Source: Brachionus rotundiformis
Lineage: Eukaryota > Rotifera > Eurotatoria > Ploima > Brachionidae
Direction: 5' to 3'
Assembly: GCA_016802295.1 (NCBI GenBank)
Contig: JAESIW010000200.1
Span: 3,697,550-3,761,549 of the forward strand
DNA: 64,000 bases
Made by a program: the position numbers and the translations under genes. This document shows positions 13,506-23,583 of the stretch, piece after piece; position 1 is the first letter of the stretch, and every line of letters starts with the position of its first letter. Under the pieces are notes generated by a model that was given only the letters and a program-made list of their open reading frames with translations, was not told the origin of the DNA and ran no database searches.

Positions 13506-14605
13506 TTAATTATCTTAAAAAACGATATTTAAAGTTTAAGTTAAATAAATACAATAATGTTAAAATTATTTAAAGATTTAATTTATAAGTATTATTTCTA
13601 AACATTAATTTATTAAATCAAATTAAAAAATTGTGAAAAAATTAAGTAATTCGTTATGGGTATTAAAATTCTATACCTAAAAAAGAAGAATTTGCTCAAG
13701 GTAAAAGTATAGCAAATTTTTTTTTACCAGCTTTTTAAATACGTTTAAATATAAACGAATTGAATAAATCTGCGCAAAATATTATATAATTGACTAAATA
13801 ATGTTTAATCTATTATTATAAAATTGACTTAATATTCTACTGCTTTTGGCTATTTGTATCGGGTCAATTGTTTGAACTTAAAATGCCTGTGGGTATTGTC
13901 CAGTTTTAAACCCAACGGACTCAATTCTGATCAATCAGACCGCTCCGTCGATGATATCAATAAATGGTTTAGGATAACTGCAAAATTCTTGACACAATTT
14001 GACCATGAAAGCAGTGTGGACAAGCTGAACTAATTATTTTGGAAAATGATTTTAGTGTTTTTTTTCATTTTAATAAGTTAAATTTTTACAGTTATGGGAA
14101 AATTATAAAATTTTGAATATATTTATTAATTTAATGGAAGAAATTTTTTTTTGGTTTTATAAAATAAATAGAGTAAATGTCCAAGAATATTACAAATTAT
14201 TGATGAATTATAAAAAAATTAAATCTAATAATTTTTTATTTATTTAAAAACGAGCATTAAACAAACAATTTTATTGAAAATTTCAAATATTAATTAACTT
14301 TTAGCTAAAAAGTTAAGCTCAATTGAAAATCAAATTGGTTCAAAGCATGCTTACTAATTTAAAATCCCACTCTCACAATAAACTAATCAATTTAGCATTT
14401 TGTGTGTATTTATTGCTTTAATATATATGATATAATAAATCTAACTAAATTTAATTTTGAATTTAGCTTTAAAAATGACATATACCAGCATATAGTAACG
14501 TTAAGTCAAAATTTTAAAAATAATTTTTGATTTTCAATTTTATTTTGTCAAATTAAATAGCTATTATTTTCGCACTTAAATAAGTTTTTAAAATTAGTTT
14601 GCCAA
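13506..14605. other. AT-rich intergenic DNA upstream of CDK1
   Basis: A less AT-rich patch at about 13855-14035 has no usable frame. Otherwise nothing is recognised. A TTTAG splice-acceptor-like site at 14606-14610 precedes the CDK1 start. Confidence 0.45.
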
Positions 14606-14633
14606 TTTAGATATTTGTTTCATATCTAACAAC

Positions 14634-15578
14634 ATGTCAGGAGGTGGTCACCAGAGCTATTCGTTGTCTGATTATGTAAAAATCGAAAAAATTGGCGAGG
14701 GTACCTATGGTGTCGTGTATAAAGGAAAAAACAAAATAACAAATCAATTAGTTGCTCTGAAGAAAATTCGCCTGGAAAACGACGAAGAAGGCGTTCCGAG
14801 TACCGCCATCCGTGAAATTTCACTTTTGCGCGAACTTCAGCATCCAAATATTGTCTCACTTATGGACGTCCTTATGCAAGAAAACAAACTTTATTTAGTT
14901 TTTGAATTTTTATCAATGGACTTAAAAAAATACATGGAAACATTGCCGCCAGGAAAGCTCCTAGAGCCCCAGTTGGTCAAGAGCTATTTGCATCAAATTA
15001 CCCAAGGTATTCTTTTTTGTCACCAGAGACGCACTATGCACCGAGACCTGAAGCCGCAAAATCTCCTAATCGACAAAAATGGAGTGATAAAATTGGCAGA
15101 CTTTGGCTTGGCAAGGGCATTTGGAATTCCCATTAGGGTATACACACACGAAGTGGTTACATTATGGTACAGAGCGCCAGAAGTCTTGCTAGGCGCCCCG
15201 AGATACTCTTGTGCAATTGACATTTGGAGTATTGGATGCATATTTTCCGAAATGGCCACACGCCGACCCCTCTTTCATGGTGATTCAGAAATAGATCAGC
15301 TTTTTAAAATTTTTAGAATATTGGCCACACCAAATGAAGAAACATGGCCTGGTGTTTCTGAACTACCTGATTTCAAATCCTCTTTTCCGATGTGGCGCGG
15401 AAATAACCTAAAAGACTCTGTCAAAGCTTTGGATTCACTTGGCCTTGATTTATTGCAAAAAATGCTTGTCTACATGCCTTCGCAAAGAATCAATGCCAAA
15501 GCTATTTTAAGACATCCGTATTTTGATGATTTGGACAAAAGAAGCTTGCCAGCTCCAGTGGTTGAAGAAATTTGCTAA
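14634..15578 (+). CDS. CDK1: Cyclin-dependent kinase 1 (Cdc2)
   Basis: A 314-residue serine/threonine kinase, the mitotic CDK that partners with A and B cyclins. Visible motifs in order: glycine loop GEGTYGVVY with the inhibitory Thr-Tyr pair, catalytic lysine in VALKKIRLE, the PSTAIRE cyclin-binding helix, HRDLKPQNLLID catalytic loop, DFGLARAFGIPIRVYTHEVVTLWYRAPE activation segment split by the T-loop threonine, and GDSEIDQLF. The combinations FEFLSMDLKKYM and IPIRVYTHE and the C-terminal HPYFDDLD favour CDK1 over CDK2. It has an extra N-terminal tract of about a dozen residues (SGGGHQSYSLSD) relative to human CDK1. The coding region is intronless although most neighbours are split by tiny introns. 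A TTTAG acceptor lies 23 bases upstream of the ATG. Confidence 0.96.
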   Translation: MSGGGHQSYSLSDYVKIEKIGEGTYGVVYKGKNKITNQLVALKKIRLENDEEGVPSTAIREISLLRELQHPNIVSLMDVLMQENKLYLVFEFLSMDLKKYMETLPPGKLLEPQLVKSYLHQITQGILFCHQRRTMHRDLKPQNLLIDKNGVIKLADFGLARAFGIPIRVYTHEVVTLWYRAPEVLLGAPRYSCAIDIWSIGCIFSEMATRRPLFHGDSEIDQLFKIFRILATPNEETWPGVSELPDFKSSFPMWRGNNLKDSVKALDSLGLDLLQKMLVYMPSQRINAKAILRHPYFDDLDKRSLPAPVVEEIC

Positions 15579-16984
15579 ATTGATCATGATAGCAGTTAGT
15601 TTCTATAAAATTTTGTAAATTTTTTAAAAATTTTATGTGTATGTAAAACTTGGCTTTTTTTATAAATTTTTTCTATGTATTTTGATTTACTCTTCATGAC
15701 TTTATCTAATTCGCTAATTATGAGTCGCCTAAAGTCAATCGTTTTAAAAATTAATATTTTATTCTTCTGGTTGTCTTAAATGACTTTTTACGTTAAATTC
15801 AAATTTAATTTTGATTTAATTATGCAATAAATCTTTTTTATTTTAGTGGTTTAGTTTATTATTAACAATAATCAGCTTTAAAGTAATTAAAAATCTTTGT
15901 GATCCACGATTTTAACTTTATTTCCTGGACATTGTTTGAATTAAGTTGAATGATATTAAAAGTAGAAAATAAATTTTGTAAATTAGCTTTTTAGTCAGAA
16001 AAATAATTTTTCTCTGATATTTTCATCTTTTTTTTCTTTTTAAATTTATAATAATTTTTTTATTTATATAAGATTTTTAAAAATATTCTATTTAAAATCA
16101 TTAGAGTAACAATTTCTTATTATTTAGTTAATTTTTTATTTATCTATTAAGATAATTTGTAACTGGATGGGCAAAATAATAGTTCTGGGAAAGAGAAAGT
16201 AAAATAAAGATAAAAATAAAATAACTATATTTAAAAAATCTATCTTTATTGTAAAAATTAAAATGGGCAACATTTAATTCCATTTTTAATTTGATTTGGA
16301 AGGAATAAGTTTAACCGAATCAATTAGACCGCGATTTTTTTCCATATAAATAATTAATTATATTGAAGTCTCAGCAAAATTATAATCCGTAACATCAACA
16401 TCTATGTTTTCTTAGAGTTTTTTGCGAAATGTTTTGATGAATCTTACCATGAAGCAATGTCAAAATATTCCAGTACATCAAATTGTTCTTTAGTAGTTTA
16501 GAGATGAATATCTCGTATTTCATGCATTGCTTTTAAACCATCTATAAATGCAAGGTTTCTAACTCGGACCTAAAGCTAATAAATTTACAAATTCAAAGTG
16601 CTCCTTTAATTTAAAAATTTTGACCAAAATCTAGGTGGTATCGGAAAATAAATTGACAAAACTGTTGGTAAAAAAAGCTAACAAAATATAAACATTTAAT
16701 TATGAAAAAACTGATATAAAATTTAAACGATTATCTAAAAATAAAGATAACTTATATTTTTTTATTTCTTATTTATAATTACACAATGATAAATTATATT
16801 TTAAAAAAATTAATTCATTAAGATTGGCAACAATTAAAAATTTATTTTAATTTTTTTTCCAAGTTAAAGATGATAGCTTATCATGATTCAGATCTAAATG
16901 ATATTTATCATTTAATAAAATTTAATGATGAACTAATTAAGACTAATTTAATTTTTAATTTACGTATTAATTTATTTTAGTCTG
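15579..16984. other. AT-rich intergenic DNA
   Basis: Contains the CDK1 3' flank; an AATAAA occurs near 15827. No gene was recognised in about 1.4 kb. Confidence 0.45.
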
Positions 16985-17085
16985 ATATTCATGGCAAATA
17001 CGAAAGATGGATACCAAAGATGATCTGGAGGAGAACAATTGAAAGAAATCTGAGAGTAGAAGATAAAAAAATTTGAAATGAAATT
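16985..17085 (+). pseudogene. Possible LINE C-terminal relic
   Basis: A short frame reads RWIPKMIWRRTIERNLRVED, similar to the GRPKxxWRRTxERDLR tail that follows the reverse-transcriptase domain of several LINE clades. Only about 100 bases are recognisable and no RT core is adjacent. A related decayed tail is near 28100. Assignment is by eye only. Confidence 0.35.
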
Positions 17086-17336
17086 TTGATAATTAATTTA
17101 AAATATTGATGAAAAAATTGATATTTAGAGACAAACCAATCTCAATATTTGTGCACAATTTTTTTAGTAAAAATTCCACAGAAATAGTAAAAAACCCATA
17201 ATTATATAAAAAAATAATAATATTAATTTTGTGTCAATTTTTTTATTTAAAATCAATATAAATAGTAAGAATATCCAAAAAAAAATATTTTTAGTAAAAA
17301 AGTAAAAAGAAAAAAGAAAAAAAAATGATCAAAAAA

Positions 17337-17522
17337 TTAATTTTTCTTTCCTAGTACAGCCATTTGTGCAATAAAAGCCTCTTTTTTCTTCATTGGGACA
17401 TTACAAGTTGTACAAATTTTCTCTTTTGCATCATTCGGCTTGTGACTTTTAGATGATGTTGGAGCTTGTTGAAGTTCTTTATTCGATTTTTTTTCAGATT
17501 CAAGTATGGCATTCTCTGCCAA
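17337..17522 (-). CDS. Terminal exon of a small zinc-ribbon-like protein, frame broken at an A-run
   Basis: The minus-strand frame gives about 60 residues ending KICTTCNVPMKKKEAFIAQ...KKN. There is no ATG at the 5' end; the stretch is preceded by TTTTTCTTAATTGGCAG, a plausible 3' splice site, so this is probably a last exon whose first exon I could not find. The frame opens on a CxxC pair. If one base of the A-run (about plus 17380-17390) is read twice, the continuation becomes RGFYCTNGCTRKEK and stops, completing a CxxC-x11-CxxxC zinc-ribbon pattern. A second copy at 19390-19500 shows the same behaviour. It may be a real gene with a homopolymer assembly error, a frameshifting gene or a pseudogene. 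The family was not recognised. Confidence 0.4.
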   Translation of the reverse strand: MAENAILESEKKSNKELQQAPTSSKSHKPNDAKEKICTTCNVPMKKKEAFIAQMAVLGKKN

Positions 17523-17977
17523 TTAAGAAAAATAAAGATAGATAGATTTGTTGATTATTGGATTGATAAAATTGCTTTTTTTATTATTATTTCAAATATA
17601 TTATAAAAAGAAAAAATATATATTTTTGTATAAGTTTTAAAACCAATTTTACGAACTAAAGATAACGTGTTTGATTTATTTATTAAGAAATAAAATCATA
17701 AATAGATTCTGAAAAGTGTAAAAATCACAATTGAGAGTCAAAATATTAAATTTTTTGAAAAATTCAAAATAATTTTTGTGGAACAAAAGATTGAATAAAA
17801 CAAAATTAATTGATTAAAAATTTTATTAATAATATATAAACCATGACAAAATTCACTAGTTTTAGCAATGATAAAAATTTTATTTTTATCCAAATGAAAA
17901 ACTAGCTGAACGAAGCATGGTTCAAATTATTAACCTAAATAGACTAAAATAATTGATTAATGAACGGGTTAAAAAAT
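17523..17977. other. AT-rich intergenic DNA
   Basis: Lies between NDP kinase and the zinc-ribbon exon, both on the minus strand. It may contain an undetected first exon of the latter. Nothing else was seen. Confidence 0.4.
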
Positions 17978-18433
17978 TTATTCGTAGACCCAATTTTTTG
18001 AATGGGATTCCCAGTTGACTAATTCTTCTGGTTTGAACCACAAAGCGATTTCTCGTTCAGCACTCTCGACTGAATCCGATCCATGGCAAATGTTACGACC
18101 AGTTTGGACACAGAAATCACCACGAATGCTACCTGGCTTGCTGTCTTGTGGATTGGTCTCGCCCAACATGGCACGACCGGCTCTAACGGCGTTCAAACCT
18201 GACCAGACCATGGCAACTACTGGACCGCTGACCATGTATTGCATCAAGCTTGGGAAAAATGGTCTAGCAGCTAGATCTTTGTAGTGTTCTCTCAATAATT
18301 GTTCAGTTGGTTGCACCAATTTTAAGGCACACAAGTGATAACCTCTTTGTTCAAATCTTTTGATGATTTCTCCAACCAAATTTCGTTGGACACCATCTGG
18401 TTTAATCATGATATAAGTTCTTTCTTGGGCCAT
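17978..18433 (-). CDS. NME: Nucleoside diphosphate kinase (NME1/2 type)
   Basis: A 151-residue single-exon enzyme that moves the terminal phosphate from one nucleoside triphosphate to another diphosphate through a phosphohistidine. The active-site motif NICHGSD puts the catalytic histidine at residue 117, matching His118 of the human enzyme of 152 residues. Other signatures are RTYIMIKPDGVQR near the N terminus, the ARPFFPSL segment, GPVVAMVW, and the end SHSKNWVYE typical of group I cytosolic NDPKs. The ATG is preceded by a minus-strand TTTAG acceptor about 17 bases upstream. Length and motifs are complete, so the gene is expected to be functional. Codon use is more GC-rich than flanking DNA, consistent with high expression. 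Confidence 0.97.
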   Translation of the reverse strand: MAQERTYIMIKPDGVQRNLVGEIIKRFEQRGYHLCALKLVQPTEQLLREHYKDLAARPFFPSLMQYMVSGPVVAMVWSGLNAVRAGRAMLGETNPQDSKPGSIRGDFCVQTGRNICHGSDSVESAEREIALWFKPEELVNWESHSKNWVYE

Positions 18434-19389
18434 TTTTAGAATTATTTATCTAAATTAAAATTACAAAAATTAAATATTTCATTTCTTATAATCGAAAATG
18501 GTAAAAACATGTGGTGTAAAAAATTTTCACAGATCATAAAAAATTTTTTCTATTTTTTTTTTTATTTAATTTGAATGAAATTATTTTGGTATTTTTCTTT
18601 TTATACCAGTTTGGAGCGCATTGCATTCGTCAACAATATTGTTTTTTTATTTGCAATGCTTTATTTAAGAAAAAAACGTGCAACGCTTTCAAATAATAGT
18701 TAGATATTAATACAGCTATGTATTTGGATCTTGTTTCTCTAATTATTAGATTTTTCAACATTTGCTTTTTTTAAGTCTTAGAAAATATTTTTATATCATT
18801 TATTATCAATTATAAATAAACTAACAATTTTTAGCTAATAAAAAACTATTGTCTAGTAAATAAAATTAAACTTAATTAGCCAAAACAAACAAATATAGTT
18901 AATAGCTATAATTCGTTTAATAAATATTTTATATGTCGACTTAAACTTTTTTTAAGTTGTTCATTTTTCTTGTTATTCTTATTAATCGTAAAAAATATAA
19001 AGAAAGATGTAAAAAAACGTGGTTAAATTTCTAATTAAATTTAAATTTTCTTCTTTTACGTAACAAGAAAATTAATATGCCAAGTTCAGCCTTCCGTATT
19101 ATTTAAATTTAATTATTCAGAAAATATTAATCAAAATAAAAATTTATAATTAAGAAAATTATTTTTTAATAAGCTCTGTTTAGCTGATAATATTTTTGAT
19201 CCATTTTTTTCCTTATTATACAAAAAATCGTCTTTTTAAGAATGTCAAATTTTAGACTTAAATTTCAAAAATGATGGTCAAAAAGATCTCTATTGAAAAA
19301 TCCATCTAATTAATTAATTTTCAGCCTCAAAAATTTATATAAAAAGAATTGTATTTGATATTTTGATTAATCGAAATTAAAAAACATTC
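18434..19389. other. AT-rich intergenic DNA upstream of NDP kinase
   Basis: Presumed promoter region of the NDP kinase gene. No other feature was recognised. Confidence 0.4.
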
Positions 19390-19500
19390 AATCAAGAATC
19401 TACTCAAAATAATGAATCTAAAACATGTGAAAAATGTGGCTTAATTATGAAAAAAAAAGATATTTTTATTGTGATAATTGTTGATTTTTTTTATTTTTAG
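19390..19500 (+). pseudogene. Second copy of the zinc-ribbon-like exon, inverted relative to 17337-17522
   Basis: The plus-strand frame reads QESTQNNESKTCEKCGLIMKKKDIF and then loses similarity. Re-reading one base of the nine-A run gives MKKKRYFYCDNC followed directly by a stop, so the CxxC...YCxxC zinc ribbon appears only after a -1 shift, exactly as in the copy at 17337. No ATG is in frame upstream and a stop lies a few codons before, so this is a fragment or an exon of an undetected gene. It lies in the opposite orientation, about 2 kb away. Confidence 0.4.
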
Positions 19501-19994
19501 AGGTGAGTATAAACTTTTTGCGGTTTTTTAATGAAATTGCTTTCTTTTTTTATAAAAAAATAGTCTTTTATTAAATTTGAGGTACTAAAAAACTTTATTT
19601 CTGCAAACAGTAAATATAAACATAATACGGAATACTAGTTCCTGGCTAAATGATTTTTCCAAGCAATTAATCAGCCAGTTCTTAAATTAATGATAATACA
19701 CTCGTTATTTTATTTTCTCATTTTGTCAAAAAATAGAATAATTTAAAAAAAATACAATTTTTAATTTAATTTTTTTGATTAAATTTAATATTTTAAAACG
19801 TATTTAATTTAAAAATTTGTATGTTCGGTACAATTTTTTTATCTATTAATTTAAATATTTAATTAATGAAGAGTATTATCTAATTTATTTGAATTTGAGT
19901 GAATATTTGAATTTAAGTGATAAAGAAATATCCGAAATAAGTTCGTAAATATTTCAAAAACCTATACCTTAGTAACTACTACTGCTACTAATTT
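19501..19994. other. AT-rich flank of the LINE insertion
   Basis: Nothing recognisable apart from the left copy of the LINE target-site duplication beginning at 19995. Confidence 0.4.
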
Positions 19995-20005
19995 AATTCC
20001 CACAT

Positions 20006-21584
20006 AAAAATTCAATCAACCAAACAAAAACCAAAAACTCATCAGGATATGACAAAATCAGCACTAAAACAATTAAAAATCTTAATCAAACGTGCTTAAA
20101 CAATATTTTAAAAATATTCAACGCCTCATTCAGTTTAGCACACGTACCAAGTATGTGGAAAAACGCCAAAGTAATCATGATTCATAAAAGCTCCCATGAT
20201 CCAAATGAACCAGCCTCTTTCAGACCAATATCCTTGCTGAGCTGCCTTGGGAAAATTCTAGAAAGAATATTAAACGAACGTTTAACGAATTGGGCTGAAA
20301 AAAGAAAAATATTAATAAACGAGCAATCGGGATTCCGGCGAAATCGATCTACTCAAGATGTGTTATTCAAAATAATCGAGCCAACTATTCGGAATTTAAA
20401 AAATAAAAACAAGACTGGGCTCGTTCTATTCGACTTTGAAAAGGCGTTCGATACGATTCCTCATGCAAATATACTTCAAAAACTCCACAAATATAGATGC
20501 CCCGTAATGATTGGTAAATGGATAAGATCGTACTTGAATGGTAGAACATTTCAAATTCACGACGAAATCGACTCATCTTTAAAACCTATTAAAGCAGGCA
20601 TACCTCAAGGTGGCTGCTTGAGCGCTCTTCTATTTGCAATCTTCATAAACGACATAAAAAAAGAGCTGAAAAAAATTGGAGTTAAATTCGCCCTTTTTGC
20701 TGATGATATTTCAGTTTGGTTTTCTGCGAAAAGTCTCAAAAAAATCAACAAGCTATTACAAAAAGCAATCGATAAGATCAATAAATACGCACAAAAATGG
20801 GGTCTAAAATTAAACACTCAAAAGACAAAATACATGCTAATCGCAAACAATTACAACCGACCATCATATGAACTCTCGTCGAATTTAAGCTTGGAAATTA
20901 ATAACACAAAAATAGACAAGGTAAAACAAGCAAAACTACTAGGTATCAACCTTGATGCCGGTCTAACATTCGAGTCTCATTTCAACGAAATTATCAACAA
21001 ATGCAGTAGTAAGCTAAATTTACTTAAAATATTAAGTTCCAAACACTATGGTCTCAAAACAAGGACACTAATAACAGTGTACAAGCTTACAATACTTTCA
21101 ACTATTCAATACAGTATGTTACCATTTCATATTATCCGCAAAAAAATTAAAAAAAAGCTTCAAATTATTCAAAATAAAGCGCTCAAAATAATACTCAAAA
21201 TTAATCGAAACACAAGTAACAACATATTGCACGCAATCGCAAATATAGACACAATCGAACAAAGACTTAAAGCTTTATCAATCAATTATTTAACTCGTTC
21301 AACTGTCATTGACGAAGAAATCAAAGAAATTATTGAGTCATACAACAACGCCACAAATAAACCAACGAAATCAATACTAAAGATTTTGAATTAAAAACTA
21401 ACAAAAAAAAACAATTTTCATTTTCATAATTTTAAAATTATCTAACATTTAATTTTTCTATTTTTTGTAAATAAGACATCAAAAAAATTTTTTATAGCGC
21501 TTAATTTGCTGAAAGGGGAGTGTGCAATCTCCAAGCAGCTGGCCTTAATTGGCTATTTGTACAATAAATAAAAATAAATAAATA
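20006..21584 (+). mobile_element. 5'-truncated non-LTR retrotransposon (LINE) with target-site duplication
   Basis: The element is bounded by an 11-bp direct repeat AATTCCCACAT at 19995-20005 and 21585-21595. Its left end falls inside the reverse transcriptase, so endonuclease and ORF1 are absent. The right end has a short 3' UTR and a (TAAA)n-like tail at about 21562-21584. This is the signature of target-primed reverse transcription with early termination. The host side of the duplication is otherwise unremarkable AT-rich DNA between NDP kinase and a GPCR gene. The nearly intact reading frame and exact duplication suggest a fairly recent insertion. Confidence 0.92.
20041..21394 (+). CDS. 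Reverse transcriptase fragment of the LINE
   Basis: The open frame runs from the truncated 5' end (SSGYDKIS..., about 20041) to the stop at 21394; the first ATG is 20153, but this is an interior position, not a true start. Motifs seen in order: SFRPISLLSCLGKILERI, GFRRNRSTQDVL, LFDFEKAFDTIPH with the first catalytic aspartate, GIPQGGCLSALLF, FALFADDISVW with the FADD catalytic pair, LNTQKTKYM and KLLGINLD, followed by the thumb and C-terminal helices. The spacing fits jockey/CR1-like LINEs. All RT core motifs are present, yet the protein lacks its N-terminal endonuclease and cannot drive its own retrotransposition. Confidence 0.93.
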
Positions 21585-21807
21585 AATTCCCACATTTTTT
21601 TTTCAATCTCTTAATGATCAATTAAAAAAAGGAAGTTACTAAGTCGTCTAAAAATTTAAGATTATTAACATAATTTGTACATCATATATATTTTAGTAAT
21701 TTAAATAAAAAATTAAATTAATTTAATTTGATTTTAAAACGATTTAATAATTTAATACAATTTAAACATAGGTCTAAAAAAATTTAAAAAAAATTTTAAA
21801 AAAATAA

Positions 21808-23583
21808 TTAAAAATATACACTCTCTTCATCCAACTCAATATCCAAATCATCTAACTGAATTCGTTCAGGGTCAGGATTGCTTTTCTTCGATTTTCTCCT
21901 TAGTCTATTCAAACCTTGGAAACTAAATCTGGAATAAGACTTCGTTGTGGCGATATCTTCAGTATTGACCATATGATTATCAGTCATAATTGAATCAATA
22001 ATATTTTTTTCCAAATTTTTATCATTATTCATATAATTGAACAAATCTAATTCGGATTCTCTATTAAATTTCTTCTTTAGGGTAGCACTCTCACCTATAT
22101 ATCGTTTTCTATTTAGTATGCCAGCGGTCAAATTAACCGGGTTAACAGCATTATTTTTATTCTTCATTACCACCGGTTCGGTAACAAAATTTAATTCTTG
22201 GTTACGCTTAAAAAATTTGACCACAGTTTTCTTTTCTTTCGGAGACTTGATTACATTTTTTAATTCATTTTGGTCATTTTGAGAGACAAACATGTTCTTG
22301 TAATCATCCATTTGTTTCAAAAGAGCATGAATGCCCAATAGACGAATGAGCTCGCGTCTAAACTTGGTACCAGTCATGCAGTATGAAATAAAGTTTATTA
22401 CGTGGTTTGTGTACATCATTAAATTCATTATAGTCCAAAAAAGTTCTATATATGGCCAAGTTGGCTGGATATAGGAGCCTTGAATTAGACATATGAACAG
22501 TAAAATTGGGGCTTCCAGGACAAAAAATATCACTGACACACTCACTATCATAATACACATTCCTTTGATTTTTCTAACTCTCTTTAAATTTTTACCATTG
22601 CTCTTATTTTTGGTCAATAAGACCTTGTGTATGATGTTTATGTTGCATATGAGCATTACTATAAATGGAAGTATGACTTGGGCACTTGCGTCAATCCAAG
22701 TGAATATCTTGGAAAAAAAGTATTTGTACATAGGACTATTGGGTTTAATAAGACATTTTTTGTACACATATCGGTTCACTGGTTCTTGTTCATCCTCTGT
22801 CTCAGCATGGACAGTTTTGGGTGGGCCCATCTGAGTTTTGTATTCGTGTTCTTCAAAGTCATTAAGATGGCTGTTTTCATCCACAAACCATAAATAGTTA
22901 CGAAATTTTAGCTCAATAATGCTTGAATTGTAATCTGAAAGCTTAGTGCTGGTGGTAAAGTTTCTGGATTTTTGGATCGGATCAGATATGAAAGTCTGTA
23001 TGTATTCCTTTGAGTCAACAAAGTATAAAAAATGAGAATTCAATATCATTAAAAATACGGCTAGGTAAATGGAGACTTTGATTGCAGTCTTTGGAGTGCA
23101 CCATTTTTTCGACAAGCTTAAAAATGTTGCTGCTATGAGTCGGTCTATATTTACAGCGACCAGAAGCCAGCTTGCCATGTGAAGAACAAAATAGAAGAAA
23201 AAAACATGTAATTTACACAGAATGTCACCGTTTATGTCCAAATCGTATTTGTTAACGAGAAAGTCGCGCAACAAGCCGAAGTATAGAACCAAAGTGTCGC
23301 ATATAGCCAAGATGGTCAGATAGGTAAACGTGGAATGTACTCTCATTTTTTGTCTCAACAAAACAAATATAGATAGAATATTTCCAATGGTGCCAAATAT
23401 GATCCATACTAAAGATGTTTCCTGTTGTAAAAAATTAATCAATAGTTTGGTCATTGTTGGCTCATCTTGATGATCAATGTCATGATATCTTATGAAATTA
23501 AATATTGATGACGAGTTATCTAAATCGATGCTTTGTTGGTCGATTAGTGCGTCATCGGCGTAGGACGATCGCGATATTGACAT
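21808..23583 (-). CDS. Rhodopsin-family GPCR (invertebrate peptide-receptor type)
   Basis: A 591-residue single-exon receptor. Its N-terminal tail of about 55 residues carries an N-linked site near DNSSSIF. TM1 contains GTIGNILSIFVLL, TM2 contains LAICDTLVLY, C at DILCKLH is the TM3 disulfide cysteine, and TM3 ends NIDRL, a DRY variant. TM5 to TM7 follow a long second extracellular loop; TM7 reads TNHVINFISYCMTGTKFRREL, the NxxxY form seen in FMRFamide and related protostome neuropeptide receptors. The C-terminal tail is about 165 residues and rich in K, N and S. The ligand is not predictable here; neuropeptide reception is an inference from these motifs. No intron is needed for the frame. 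It reads away from the LINE insertion on its 3' side by about 200 bp. Confidence 0.88.
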   Translation of the reverse strand: MSISRSSYADDALIDQQSIDLDNSSSIFNFIRYHDIDHQDEPTMTKLLINFLQQETSLVWIIFGTIGNILSIFVLLRQKMRVHSTFTYLTILAICDTLVLYFGLLRDFLVNKYDLDINGDILCKLHVFFFYFVLHMASWLLVAVNIDRLIAATFLSLSKKWCTPKTAIKVSIYLAVFLMILNSHFLYFVDSKEYIQTFISDPIQKSRNFTTSTKLSDYNSSIIELKFRNYLWFVDENSHLNDFEEHEYKTQMGPPKTVHAETEDEQEPVNRYVYKKCLIKPNSPMYKYFFSKIFTWIDASAQVILPFIVMLICNINIIHKVLLTKNKSNGKNLKRVRKIKGMCIMIVSVSVIFFVLEAPILLFICLIQGSYIQPTWPYIELFWTIMNLMMYTNHVINFISYCMTGTKFRRELIRLLGIHALLKQMDDYKNMFVSQNDQNELKNVIKSPKEKKTVVKFFKRNQELNFVTEPVVMKNKNNAVNPVNLTAGILNRKRYIGESATLKKKFNRESELDLFNYMNNDKNLEKNIIDSIMTDNHMVNTEDIATTKSYSRFSFQGLNRLRRKSKKSNPDPERIQLDDLDIELDEESVYF

